This document shows, one piece after another, positions 8,465-18,297 of a DNA stretch of 51,005 nt. Both the position numbers and the translations under genes were made by a program. The notes beneath the pieces were generated by a model, which was given only the letters and a program-made list of their open reading frames with translations, had not been told where the DNA came from and ran no database searches. The stretch is from Coriobacteriia bacterium (GTDB lineage: Bacteria > Actinomycetota > Coriobacteriia > Coriobacteriales > UBA8131): assembly GCA_009784945.1 (NCBI GenBank), contig WQXH01000011.1, forward strand, positions 1-51,005, written 5' to 3'. Within the stretch, counting starts at the first letter, position 1. Each line of letters begins with the position of its first letter.

Positions 8465-9280
8465 CTAATTTTGGCACTGATCCAACAACTCCTCATGCGC
8501 ACGGCACACAGTTTCCATAATATCTTCTCTTTTAATGGTAGCAGTTGAGCTAGACTTTACAGCCCAGATCCAAAACTCAGTATTGCCTTTTGGCCCTAAC
8601 AGGCAAGAAAAACTCAATCCCCTAACCGCCAAGCCATTGTTTTCGAAGGATTGAGCCACTTCTGCCAAAGCCTGCACATGCAAATCAAAACTGTGAACCA
8701 CCCCATCCTTAACGCATTCTTTAGGCAATTCAAACTGCGGCTTAACCAAAACAAAACCGTTGCCATTGCTCTCTAGCAAACAAGCTAGCTGGGGAGCCAG
8801 GCGAGAAAGAGAGGTAAAACTGAGATCAACAACCATGAGCGCGAAGGGAGCCCCCAGGCAAGCCGGATCAACAAGAGCAATGTTTGTGCGCTCAAACAGC
8901 TTCACACGGCTGTCTCCCCGTAATGTCCAGTCAAACTGCCCATACCCTACGTCTACCGCAGTTACTTGAGCGGCACCATGCTTGAGCAGACAGTCGGTAA
9001 AGCCCCCGCTTGAAGCTCCTGCATCTATACAATTGAGCCCGCCAGGCTCAAAGGCAAAATCCCTCAGGGCGCCCTCAAGTTTATAACCACCGCGCGAGAC
9101 ATACTTCTTGCTTTCTTTAATATGTATGAGTGCATCAGCCCTTACCAGCATTCCAGCCTGACATACTGTGGAGCCATCTACCTGTACCTGAGCTGCGATA
9201 ATAAGCCGCTCTGCCTCGCTTGAGCTCTGCGCAAGACCCCTTTGCACCAGGAGGTTCTTGAGATGTTCTCTTTGCCTCAC
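8465..9280 (-). CDS. tlyA: TlyA-family rRNA (cytidine-2'-O)-methyltransferase
   Basis: An S4 RNA-binding domain (about 1-60: LVQRGLAQSSSEAERLI) is followed by an FtsJ/RrmJ-type methyltransferase. The SAM-binding loop is DAGASSGGFTD, and SRGGYKLEGAL carries the conserved lysine. Family members methylate 16S and 23S rRNA; the M. tuberculosis protein sets sensitivity to capreomycin. It begins at GTG, overlapping the dxs stop as GTGA, so translation is coupled. Length 271 is typical. Confidence 0.93.
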   Translation of the reverse strand: MRQREHLKNLLVQRGLAQSSSEAERLIIAAQVQVDGSTVCQAGMLVRADALIHIKESKKYVSRGGYKLEGALRDFAFEPGGLNCIDAGASSGGFTDCLLKHGAAQVTAVDVGYGQFDWTLRGDSRVKLFERTNIALVDPACLGAPFALMVVDLSFTSLSRLAPQLACLLESNGNGFVLVKPQFELPKECVKDGVVHSFDLHVQALAEVAQSFENNGLAVRGLSFSCLLGPKGNTEFWIWAVKSSSTATIKREDIMETVCRAHEELLDQCQN

Positions 9281-11199
9281 TTAGTTTTATTATTGTGCTT
9301 TAGTAGTATTTGCTGAGCAATTTCCTTAGCTGTGAGCCCCAGCTCCGCAAGCAGGGCTGCCTGGCTTCCATGTTCAACAAAGCTATCGGGCAAACCATAG
9401 GTCATGATACGAGGGTACAGCTGTTGGGCAACCAGCTCTTCAAGCACCGCAGAACCAAAGCCACCCTTGAGGCTGCCATTTTCCAGCGTGACAACACAGC
9501 CAGTGCTGGCCGCATGGGCTACAGCTTCTCCGTCGAGAGGTTTAACCCAAAGCATGTCATATACGCTGGCTTTAAGCCCGTTTGCAGAGAGTATCTCTGC
9601 GCACTCCAATGCCACTGACACCATGCTTCCCACAGCAAGAATCGAGATATCCTTACCATCTTGCAGCCTGCGTGCCTTGCCAACCGGCAAGAGGTCAGAG
9701 ACAGCCTGGTCATCTTGATCTAAGGCACAAGAGGCATAGTAGCTGGCGAGTGATTCCTTAACAGGCACCCTTCCCCGGGGGTAACGAATAGCAGTGGGAC
9801 CATCAGTAAGGCTCAGTGCCGTGCGAAGCGCACGATGCATGTCAATGGCAGTATATGGCGCTATGATACGCATGTTGGGAATGCTGCGCAGATATACCAG
9901 GTCAAAGGCGCCTTGATGGGTACAGCCATCGTCGCCCACCAGACCGGCTCTGTCTACACAAAAGACCACCGGTTGGTTTTGCAAAGCAACATCAATGGTG
10001 ACCTGATCATAGGCGCGCTGCAAAAAGGTGGAGTACATCGCCACGACTGGACGTTTGCCGCCCAGCGCCAAGCCCGCAGCCAATGCTACTGCATGTTCTT
10101 CTGCAATACCTACGTCAACAAAGCGACTGGGATAGAGCTCCTTGAACTCCGTGAGCCCGGTGCCCGTAGTCATTCCTGCCGTTATGGCCACAATGTCTTG
10201 ATTGCTGGTGGCCTCCTGCACAATCGAAGCGCCAAAAATCTCGGTATAGGTAGGAGCTCCTGAGGTGTCTACACCGGCAAGTCCGGTTTCGCGATTAAAG
10301 GGCCCCACGCCGTGATAGTATTCGGGCATGGCCTCAGCGTGAGCATAACCGCGGCCCTTTTGTGTTACTGCATGTATCAACACAGGGCCTTCAGTAGAGC
10401 GAGCAGCAACCAGAGCTTCTTCAAGGCTGCTGATACAATGGCCGTCGATAGGCCCAATGTATTTGATGCCCATGTCCTCAAAGAACATACCTGGCACCAC
10501 CAGTTTTTTAAATGAGGCCTTGGCAGCTTCGCCAGCATTTACAAGGGCACGTCCTACTCTGCCTGTGCTGCCAAGCCTGCCTTCAACCGTGTCTCTCGTA
10601 AGTGTATAGGGCTTGCTCATACGCGCTTTGCCTAAATAGAGCGAAAGAGCGCCTACGTTTTTAGAGATGCTCATCTCGTTATCATTGAGCACGATGGTGA
10701 TGTTTTTGCCATCATGTCCAATATGGTTTAATGCCTCAAATGCCATACCTCCCGAAAGCGAAGCATCGCCAATGACAGCCACAATTTGCTCAGAGCTGCC
10801 TTTGAGATCGCGCGCAGCGGCTAAGCCACAGGCAATGGAAAGCGAGTCCGAGGCGTGCCCGGCATCATGTGCATCGTAGGCAGACTCTTTTCGCTTGGGA
10901 AAACCGCTCACTCCTCCCTGTTGGCGCAAAGTGTCAAACGCTTCGTTTCGTCCGGTAATGAGCTTATGGGCGTAAGATTGATGTCCCACATCAAAAACCA
11001 AGCGATCAACAGAAAAATCAAATACTCTATGAAGTGCGAGCGTAATATCTACCGCACCAAGAGAAGAGGCAAGGTGTCCTCCTGTTTTTGAGGTAACCGA
11101 GACTATTCGCTCTCGTATTTCTGCCGCCAGAGTCGATAATTCTTCCAAAGAAAGATCCCAGATATCATCTGGCCTCTCTATGTTTTGTAAAAGATCCAA
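9277..11199 (-). CDS. dxs: 1-deoxy-D-xylulose-5-phosphate synthase
   Basis: The first enzyme of the MEP isoprenoid pathway; it condenses pyruvate with glyceraldehyde 3-phosphate using thiamine diphosphate. The thiamine motif GDASLSGGMAFEALNHIG...NDNEMSIS lies near 140-170. The transketolase pyrimidine domain (MYSTFLQRAYDQ) and the C-terminal transketolase domain follow. It has 640 residues, full length. It starts at TTG, with GGTGGAG just upstream. The product feeds undecaprenyl phosphate, which links it to the wall genes elsewhere in the window. It lies 2 bases after xseB. Confidence 0.97.
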   Translation of the reverse strand: MDLLQNIERPDDIWDLSLEELSTLAAEIRERIVSVTSKTGGHLASSLGAVDITLALHRVFDFSVDRLVFDVGHQSYAHKLITGRNEAFDTLRQQGGVSGFPKRKESAYDAHDAGHASDSLSIACGLAAARDLKGSSEQIVAVIGDASLSGGMAFEALNHIGHDGKNITIVLNDNEMSISKNVGALSLYLGKARMSKPYTLTRDTVEGRLGSTGRVGRALVNAGEAAKASFKKLVVPGMFFEDMGIKYIGPIDGHCISSLEEALVAARSTEGPVLIHAVTQKGRGYAHAEAMPEYYHGVGPFNRETGLAGVDTSGAPTYTEIFGASIVQEATSNQDIVAITAGMTTGTGLTEFKELYPSRFVDVGIAEEHAVALAAGLALGGKRPVVAMYSTFLQRAYDQVTIDVALQNQPVVFCVDRAGLVGDDGCTHQGAFDLVYLRSIPNMRIIAPYTAIDMHRALRTALSLTDGPTAIRYPRGRVPVKESLASYYASCALDQDDQAVSDLLPVGKARRLQDGKDISILAVGSMVSVALECAEILSANGLKASVYDMLWVKPLDGEAVAHAASTGCVVTLENGSLKGGFGSAVLEELVAQQLYPRIMTYGLPDSFVEHGSQAALLAELGLTAKEIAQQILLKHNNKTK

Positions 11200-11201
11200 G
11201 C

Positions 11202-11432
11202 TTACTCCACCTTCTTGCCGCTCAGCTCCACCTCAGGATGCTCAGCAACAGATTCCAACTCATCAGCAGTAAAGTCTGTCATTTCCAACTGCTCAACACA
11301 GCGAGTGCCAATGGCGAGGGCTTCATCATAGAGATCAAGGCTCTTTTCTAAAGGCACTTCCTTTGCGCGCGTCTGCAAGACGATCTCTTCCAGGCGCTGT
11401 TTTTCACGGCTATACGAATTGGCATCAGACAT
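11202..11432 (-). CDS. xseB: Exodeoxyribonuclease VII small subunit
   Basis: A 76-residue protein with the XseB helical hairpin: EKQRLEEIVLQTRAKEVPLEKSLDLYDEAL followed by a second helix with TRCVEQLE. XseB partners the large subunit XseA in single-strand exonuclease VII. XseA is not in this window, although the two genes are often adjacent. The start overlaps the end of nusB by 8 bases. Confidence 0.85.
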   Translation of the reverse strand: MSDANSYSREKQRLEEIVLQTRAKEVPLEKSLDLYDEALAIGTRCVEQLEMTDFTADELESVAEHPEVELSGKKVE

Positions 11433-11889
11433 CTTCTACTCCCTGCACGTTGAACTGATCACTTCTTGCAATGTTTCCTAAGACTCCATTGATGAATCCG
11501 CCGGATTCGTCTTCTCCGCCAAACTCATGTGCCAACTCAATGGCTTCATTAATGGTCACACTCACGGGAACCCTATCCATAAAACGCATCTCGTACACAG
11601 CTAGCTGCAAAATGCAACGGTCTACCAGCGGCATCCTGTCCAAAGACCAGTTATCCGAAGATTGTGATAGGCAGCTGTCAACTTCTTCTAAGTGCTCGGC
11701 CAGACCCTTGATGAGAATGCGCGAATACTCGGGCAAAACACCTACCTCCTCAATGAATGAGTCGTAGGCCAACATCTCACTCGGAGGCCTTCCCAAGATG
11801 TGCGCTTGGTATAACACCTGCACAGCCTTACGGCGAGCGACGGTACGGTCGTAGTGAACACCTTTGCTCTTTACCGTACTGTCATCCAT
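11425..11889 (-). CDS. nusB: Transcription antitermination factor NusB
   Basis: An all-helical RNA-binding protein that, with NusE (S10), nucleates antitermination on rRNA operons. ARRKAVQVLYQAHILG opens the fold, and VPVSVTINEAIELAHEFGGEDESGGFINGVLGNIAR is the conserved C-terminal signature. The 154-residue length includes a short N-terminal extension. It lies 11 bases downstream of the Asp23-type gene and overlaps xseB. Confidence 0.93.
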   Translation of the reverse strand: MDDSTVKSKGVHYDRTVARRKAVQVLYQAHILGRPPSEMLAYDSFIEEVGVLPEYSRILIKGLAEHLEEVDSCLSQSSDNWSLDRMPLVDRCILQLAVYEMRFMDRVPVSVTINEAIELAHEFGGEDESGGFINGVLGNIARSDQFNVQGVEDV

Positions 11890-11900
11890 AAAACGTAGTA

Positions 11901-12250
11901 CTAGGCTCCAAAGATGATGCCGTCAATGGTGATATTGACTCTATCGATCTCGATGCAAGCCTGGGCGAGCAAGGCATCGGCAGCCGTGGCACGAACACTG
12001 GCAGCCACCTCTTGGAGCTTATAGCCGTAGAACACCTTAATGCGCAGTTCTACAACAATAGAGCCTTCTTCTTCCAAGATCAGCACGCCGCTAATCACGG
12101 GGTTTTTGCTCATCACTCCAAAAAGTCCGCCGCTTACCTGCGACACCTTAGAGCCAATTTGTGCCACACCTTCAACCTGAGCAACAGCCAGAGCAACGAT
12201 ACTCTCCGCTACTCCCGGGGCTATTACTACAGCTTGTCCTTCTGTTTCGT

Positions 12251-12254
<4 letters not shown>
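11901..12254 (-). CDS. Asp23/Gls24-family envelope stress protein
   Basis: A 117-residue Asp23/Gls24 (DUF322) protein. The hallmark opening VVIAPGVAESIVALAVAQVEGVAQIGSK and the repeated strand motif IVVELRIKVFYGYKLQEVAASVR are clear. Gram-positive members associate with the membrane or the stress response. In many genomes a paralogue sits between accC and nusB, as here, without an established role there. The start overlaps the accC stop (ATGA). Confidence 0.88.
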
Positions 12255-13591
<1,337 letters not shown>

Positions 13592-13648
13592 ACTGCGCTC
13601 CTTTTCTATGCATCAGCTTCCTGCAGCCTTGGCCGCAGGTATTACATG

Positions 13649-15532
13649 CTAGTTACCTGTGGTGTCAGCCAGGGGTTGATCGGTAGTGGGCTCGATATAA
13701 AACATTACCGTGTCATACTCAACCGGCATGGAGTTTTCAATACACACCTCTCGTACCGTGCCCATTTGCTCTGCAGTAATCTCGTTCATGAGCTTCATAG
13801 CCTCAACGATGCAGAGGGTTTGACCTGCTACTACTTCGGTGCCCACCTCTACAAAGGGTGGCTTATCAGGAGCCGGCGCAGCATAGAAGGTGCCTACCAT
13901 GGGTGCCTTGACCGCAATCCAGTGCAGGGGAATGTTGCCTGGGGCTGCTGGTGCGGCAGCTGGAGCAGCAGCTACCGAGTCGGCCGGAGCGCTCTCTGCT
14001 TGTACGAGCGGTGCTGCGCCCTCGCTTGAGCCCACGGCACGAACCGTAATCTTGCTACCAGCTTCTTCTACAACAACCTCGCCTATTCCAGTTTCTTGGA
14101 CAGTCTGAATCAGTTCTTTAATCTGTGCTATATCCACAGTCTCTACCTCCTTGGTACCATGGGATTGTTCTCTTAACATCCAAGGTGTCTTCTCAGATGT
14201 GCGATGCTTTTCGAGATAGGTGCGCGCTTCGTTGGGAAAGAGCGCCCACATCAATACGTCTTCTTCGCTGCGAGCCAAGTCGCCAGCTTCTGCGGCTACC
14301 TCGTCGTAAGTGGTTGTGACCAGGCTCGACGGAGGAGTCTCTGGGTCTAATGGGGCTTGATTGCCCAGTGCCTTGGCAACAATATCTTTGTCCAGGGGGC
14401 CTGGCGCCTTACCGTAGTAGCCAGCCAGGTAGTCTTTCATCTCAGAAGAAATGACGCTCCAGCGCTTGCCAGTAAGAACATTAAAGACCGCCTGCGTGCC
14501 TACGATCTGGCTCATGGGGGTTACCAGGGGTGGATAGCCCACTTCAGCACGTACACGCGGAATCTCATCCATTACGTCATTGATACGGTTTGAAGCCTTT
14601 TGGATCTCCAGTTGACTCACCAGATTGCTCATCATGCCGCCAGGAACCTGATGGTTATAAACCTGCATATGAATGAGCGATGATACGCCGCGCTTGTACT
14701 GACCACGTTGACGAACGCTCTCCCAATACTCAGAAATCTCAAAGAGTTTGTCGAGGTCTAAGCCGGTGTCGTAGCTGCTCTCTTTGAGTGCGGCAACGAT
14801 CATCTCTACCGCCGGTTGGGAGTTTCCAAAGGCAAGAGGTGCACTGGCGGTATCTACGATAGCAGCGCCTGCCTCAGCAGCCTTAATGTAATTAGCCGGT
14901 GCCATACCACCTACGTAGTGACAGTGGATATGAATGGGAAGCTCAATGGCCTCGCGAAGCGCCTTGACCATTCGCTCGGTGCGATACGGTGTGAGCATGC
15001 CTGCCATGTCCTTAATACAAATAGAGTCTGAACCCAGATCTTTGAGCTTGAATGCATAGTCGATATAGCTATCCAGCGTATGCACCGGGCTCATCGTATA
15101 GGAGATAGCGCCCTCTAAGTGCGCCCCCGATTCCTTGACGGAGCGAGCACAGTCCTCAACATTACGAATGTCATTGAGAGCGTCAAACACACGAAAGACA
15201 TCAATGCCGTTGCGGTGTGATGCTTTGATGAAGTGGTCAACAATCTCTCGTGAATAGTGACGATAGCCCACGAGGTTTTGCCCACGCACTAACATGGAAA
15301 GCGGTGTGTTAGGGCAGTGCTTCTTAATAGCACGCAGGCGCTCCCAGGGATTCTCATCCAAAAAACGCAGGCAGGTGTCAAAGGTAGCTCCGCCCCAGGC
15401 TTCGATGGCCCAATAACCCACCTCGTCTATTTTTGAGAGTATGGGTAGCATGTCGCCGATGGTCATTCGGGTTGCCCATAAGCTTTGATGGGCATCGCGA
15501 ATTGTGGTGTCCATTAAATATAGATTTCTCAT
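13649..15532 (-). CDS. Carboxyltransferase-biotin carrier fusion (OadA/PycB-like plus AccB)
   Basis: Residues 1-450 form an HMGL-like carboxyltransferase of the oxaloacetate decarboxylase alpha / pyruvate carboxylase B type: DTTIRDAHQS with metal-binding Asp, CIKDMAG with the active-site Lys, and the HIHCHYVGG metal site. Residues 466-627 match a whole AccB: VDIAQIKELIQTVQETGI, an Ala/Pro linker (505-532) and a biotinyl domain with EAMKLM (Lys580). The carboxyltransferase makes or uses oxaloacetate from pyruvate. No sodium-pump subunit (OadB) is nearby, so pyruvate carboxylation is likelier. GGAGG precedes the ATG. A second ribosome-binding site and GTG start lie inside the frame at the AccB junction. 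Confidence 0.9.
   Translation of the reverse strand: MRNLYLMDTTIRDAHQSLWATRMTIGDMLPILSKIDEVGYWAIEAWGGATFDTCLRFLDENPWERLRAIKKHCPNTPLSMLVRGQNLVGYRHYSREIVDHFIKASHRNGIDVFRVFDALNDIRNVEDCARSVKESGAHLEGAISYTMSPVHTLDSYIDYAFKLKDLGSDSICIKDMAGMLTPYRTERMVKALREAIELPIHIHCHYVGGMAPANYIKAAEAGAAIVDTASAPLAFGNSQPAVEMIVAALKESSYDTGLDLDKLFEISEYWESVRQRGQYKRGVSSLIHMQVYNHQVPGGMMSNLVSQLEIQKASNRINDVMDEIPRVRAEVGYPPLVTPMSQIVGTQAVFNVLTGKRWSVISSEMKDYLAGYYGKAPGPLDKDIVAKALGNQAPLDPETPPSSLVTTTYDEVAAEAGDLARSEEDVLMWALFPNEARTYLEKHRTSEKTPWMLREQSHGTKEVETVDIAQIKELIQTVQETGIGEVVVEEAGSKITVRAVGSSEGAAPLVQAESAPADSVAAAPAAAPAAPGNIPLHWIAVKAPMVGTFYAAPAPDKPPFVEVGTEVVAGQTLCIVEAMKLMNEITAEQMGTVREVCIENSMPVEYDTVMFYIEPTTDQPLADTTGN
14135..14152 (-). 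promoter_or_regulatory. accB: Internal ribosome-binding site and GTG start for a free AccB
   Basis: AAGGAGGT (14145-14152), a perfect anti-Shine-Dalgarno match, lies seven bases before an in-frame GTG (14137-14135). Starting there gives a 162-residue protein (13649-14137) beginning VDIAQIKELI, where free AccB proteins normally begin, with the biotinylated Lys at 115. The codons also encode the fusion linker (TKEVET), so both a fused and a free carrier could be made from one mRNA. This is inferred from sequence. Confidence 0.6.
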
Positions 15533-15670
15533 AGTGCCTCCAAGAGGATAAGTGGATATTACATTGTAACAGTCAAGTCAAGAATTATATGAAATAGTAG
15601 CGGTGTGGTTACTGCTCCGCTGATTCTCTCTGATATTCTTGCGTCTGGACGGACAAAAATGGGCGGTGAG

Positions 15671-16231
15671 TTACACTCTGGTGATATAACGAGCGTCTCG
15701 CGTATCGATTTTGAGTACATCTCCGCTGTTTACAAACATGGGAACCTGCACTACTGCCCCGGTTTCCATAGTGGCTGGCTTGGTACCTCCTTGAACAGTA
15801 TCGCCTTTAAACCCTGGCTCCGTCTCGGCTACCTCCAGCTCCACGAACATCGGCGCTTCCACGCCTATCAACTCGGTGCCTGCGTATTGCAAGGCAACCG
15901 TGTCGTTTTCTTTGAGCCATTTGGCTGTGTCGCCCACTACGTCGGCTGCAAGCGCCAATTGGCTGTAATCGCTGGTGTCCATGAAATGATAGTCTTCTCC
16001 ATCGTTATAGAGATATTGCATTTCTTTGGTCTCCATGCGTATTTCTTCGAATTTCTCGCCACTCCTAAAGGTCATGTCATTGACCCTGCCACTACGTATG
16101 TCGCGGAATTTTGTGCGCACAAATGCGCCGCCCTTACCAGGCTTGACGTGTTGAAATTCGATGATAACACAGGGCTTGCCTTCTATCATTATGGCTTTGC
16201 CGTTCTTAAAGTCTGCAGTTGAAATGGTCAC
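15671..16231 (-). CDS. efp: Translation elongation factor P
   Basis: EF-P rescues ribosomes stalled at polyproline. The KOW-like N-domain ISTADFKNGKAIMIEGKP leads to the tip loop HVKPGKGGAFVRTK, where a lysine (K33) occupies the position that is modified in other bacteria. Two OB domains follow, ending TGAVVQVPMFVNSGDVLKIDTRDARYITRV. At 186 residues it is full length. The open frame runs to 16531, but GTG at 16231 with GGGAGA upstream is the fitting start; the TATAAT at 16265-16270 excludes longer forms. It is divergent from larE. Confidence 0.93.
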   Translation of the reverse strand: MTISTADFKNGKAIMIEGKPCVIIEFQHVKPGKGGAFVRTKFRDIRSGRVNDMTFRSGEKFEEIRMETKEMQYLYNDGEDYHFMDTSDYSQLALAADVVGDTAKWLKENDTVALQYAGTELIGVEAPMFVELEVAETEPGFKGDTVQGGTKPATMETGAVVQVPMFVNSGDVLKIDTRDARYITRV

Positions 16232-16264
16232 AGTGTCTCCCTTAAGCTTGTTTCGAATCGCTAA

Positions 16265-16270
16265 ATTATA
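16265..16270 (-). promoter_or_regulatory. -10 box of efp
   Basis: TATAAT on the minus strand, predicting transcription from about 16258 and a leader of about 27 bases that holds the GGGAGA ribosome-binding site. Its -35 region overlaps the larE -10 box on the other strand, so the two promoters may compete. Confidence 0.55.
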
Positions 16271-16291
16271 GCAAAGCCTGAAAAAAATACC

Positions 16292-16304
16292 TATAATCAA
16301 CCCA
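16292..16304 (+). promoter_or_regulatory. larE promoter, apparently leaderless
   Basis: A perfect TATAAT (16292-16297) is followed by six bases and then the ATG at 16304. With standard spacing the first transcribed base is the A of the ATG. No Shine-Dalgarno sequence is present. Confidence 0.6.
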
Positions 16305-17113
16305 TGAACAGTCAATTGCAAGAAAAAGAAAGCTTGCTGCGCAGTAATTTGCAGGCCTATGGCTCTGTAGCTATTGCCCTGAGTGGCGGAGTTGATTCCA
16401 CGCTCCTGCTGGATGTAGCGCACGAAGTATTGGGTCAACGAGCGGTGGCCATCACTGCCACAATGGCAAGTTTTCCTGCTCGTGAGCTCAGCGTCGCAAT
16501 GAGCTTTTGTAGTGAGCGAGGCATACCCCACTCCCTTATGGAATTTGATGAGCTTGCCGTAGAGGGCTTTGCCTCCAACCCGCCAGAGCGTTGTTATCTC
16601 TGCAAGCGTGGGCTGCTTACAGCCATGCTTGCTCTTGCCAGCAAGCTGGGCTTTGAAGTGCTGGCCGAAGGCTCTAACCTTGATGACGACTTTGATTATC
16701 GCCCCGGCGCAAAGGCCGTGCGAGAGCTCGGTGTGGCCTCGCCACTCAAAGAAGCCGGGTTTACCAAGGCAGATATTCGCAAGCTCGCAAAGTTTAGAGG
16801 ATTGGCAGCTTGGGATAAACCAGCCTTTGCCTGCCTCTCCACCCGCCTACCCTCTGGCACCCCCCTCACCAAAGAGCTGCTGAGACGCATCGACGAAGCA
16901 GAGCAGTGCATCTTAAGCACCGGAGCCAGGCAAGTGAGGGTGCGCATCCACGAAAACCTGGCACGCATAGAAGTAGACGAAGAGAGTATGCTGCTTTTAA
17001 TGGAGCGCCCAGCCAGACAGCAGGTGGTAGCTGCTTTACAGGCTTTGGGCTTTGACAACATAACCCTCGACCTACAAGGCTACCGCACCGGCTCAATGAA
17101 CGAACGCCGGTAA
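16304..17113 (+). CDS. larE: Sacrificial sulfur transferase LarE
   Basis: LarE inserts sulfur into the pyridinium dithiocarboxylate precursor of the nickel-pincer cofactor of lactate racemase. The PP-loop SGGVDST is at 27-33. NPPERCYLCK places C97 and C100, and FACLSTR places C177 near the position of the sacrificial cysteine. Three such cysteines suggest the subtype reported to use an iron-sulfur cluster and an external sulfur donor rather than a consumed cysteine. At 269 residues it is full length. LarB, LarC and LarA are not in the window, so the client enzyme is unknown here. Confidence 0.88.
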   Translation: MNSQLQEKESLLRSNLQAYGSVAIALSGGVDSTLLLDVAHEVLGQRAVAITATMASFPARELSVAMSFCSERGIPHSLMEFDELAVEGFASNPPERCYLCKRGLLTAMLALASKLGFEVLAEGSNLDDDFDYRPGAKAVRELGVASPLKEAGFTKADIRKLAKFRGLAAWDKPAFACLSTRLPSGTPLTKELLRRIDEAEQCILSTGARQVRVRIHENLARIEVDEESMLLLMERPARQQVVAALQALGFDNITLDLQGYRTGSMNERR

Positions 17114-17145
17114 ACGATACAACGGCTCACCTTGCCTCGCTAGGC

Positions 17146-17160
17146 TTGCAGCGCCTGCAA
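17146..17160. terminator. Small hairpin between convergent larE and M24 peptidase genes
   Basis: TTGCAG-cgc-CTGCAA is a perfect 6-bp stem lying between two converging stop codons. No T-run follows on either strand, so a terminator role is weakly supported. Confidence 0.3.
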
Positions 17161-17173
17161 AATCTACAGCGGT

Positions 17174-18295
17174 TTATCTCACTTCTATGAGCTCTCTCGG
17201 CGAGCGGGTAAAGCAGCTAAAGCCTGCGTCTGTTACCAGGCCAAAGTCTTCGATCCTCACACCGCCATAGCCGGGCAGGTAGACACCAGGCTCTATGGTT
17301 ACCACGTTTCCAGCAACGAGAGGATCTGTGCTCTTTGGAGAGAGCGAGGGCAGCTCATGTACCTCTATGCCCACACCGTGTCCGAGTGAATGCGTAAATG
17401 CCTTTTCCAAGTCTGCCTTTTTTAGCACTTCCAAAGCCAGCTCATGAGCTTGCCGACCGGTAATGCCTGCCTTGATGCCTGCCTTTGTGCGAGCCTGTGC
17501 AGCTAAAACCGCTTCGTACATCATACGTTGCTTACAAGATGCCTCGCCGATGACCAAGGTGCGGGTCATGTCGGAACAGTAGTCGTGATAGCGAGCGCCA
17601 AAGTCCAGCGTAAGAAAGTCCCCCCGCTTAAGGCAGCGTTTTGTGGGACGGGCATGCGGCAGCGCCGAATGGGAGCCCGAGGCCACTATTGAGGGAAAGG
17701 CTCTACCGTGAGCACCCTTTTCTCGCAGAGCAAACTCCAGGCGGTTGGCAATCTCCAGCTCGCTCAAACCAGGCTTGACCCAGGTGAGCAGCTCGCCAAA
17801 GGCAGCATCAGTAATGCTTTGCGCCTTGCGAAGCAGGCGAACTTCCCCTGCATCCTTAAGGGCTCTGAGTTCACCAAAAAGCCCCTTGGTCTCAACAAGT
17901 TTAACCGGGGTTTTTGAGAGGGCTTTTTTGAGAGCCTTGTAGTGATCAAGGCGAATCGTCGTTTCGTAGCCAAGGCAAAGGCTTTGCTTCTTTGACCTTG
18001 CCAGCACTGACTGCACAAAGCTAAAACGACCGGCCGGATCAACGCTGATCTGCCATAGTCCTCCAGAATTATTTGCTTTCATAGCCTCGCTATAGCGAGT
18101 ATCAGTATGTATATAAAGTCTTGAGGGAGTAACGAGTGCCCCATGCGACTGCTCGTCGTCAAATATCTCAGTCCAACCGCTGAGCCAGCGCATAGTGGCG
18201 GAGTCTAACGTAAGCAACGCGTCTAGCTTAAGCTCGCGCATGCGCAGACGCAAACGCTTGGCCCGCACAGCGCAATCGGCCTCGAGGCTACCCAT
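17174..18295 (-). CDS. M24-family aminopeptidase (Xaa-Pro peptidase type)
   Basis: A 373-residue creatinase-fold metallopeptidase. An N-terminal creatinase domain (1-130) precedes the pita-bread catalytic domain. All five metal ligands are visible: Asp in LTLDFGARYHDYCSD (two), His in HSLGHGVGIEVHE, Glu in VTIEPGVYL and Glu in GGVRIEDFG. This is the pattern of Xaa-Pro aminopeptidases and prolidases; which one cannot be told. It is last in the alaS operon; its ATG follows the yqeG stop by two bases. Confidence 0.9.
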   Translation of the reverse strand: MGSLEADCAVRAKRLRLRMRELKLDALLTLDSATMRWLSGWTEIFDDEQSHGALVTPSRLYIHTDTRYSEAMKANNSGGLWQISVDPAGRFSFVQSVLARSKKQSLCLGYETTIRLDHYKALKKALSKTPVKLVETKGLFGELRALKDAGEVRLLRKAQSITDAAFGELLTWVKPGLSELEIANRLEFALREKGAHGRAFPSIVASGSHSALPHARPTKRCLKRGDFLTLDFGARYHDYCSDMTRTLVIGEASCKQRMMYEAVLAAQARTKAGIKAGITGRQAHELALEVLKKADLEKAFTHSLGHGVGIEVHELPSLSPKSTDPLVAGNVVTIEPGVYLPGYGGVRIEDFGLVTDAGFSCFTRSPRELIEVR

Positions 18296-18297
18296 CG

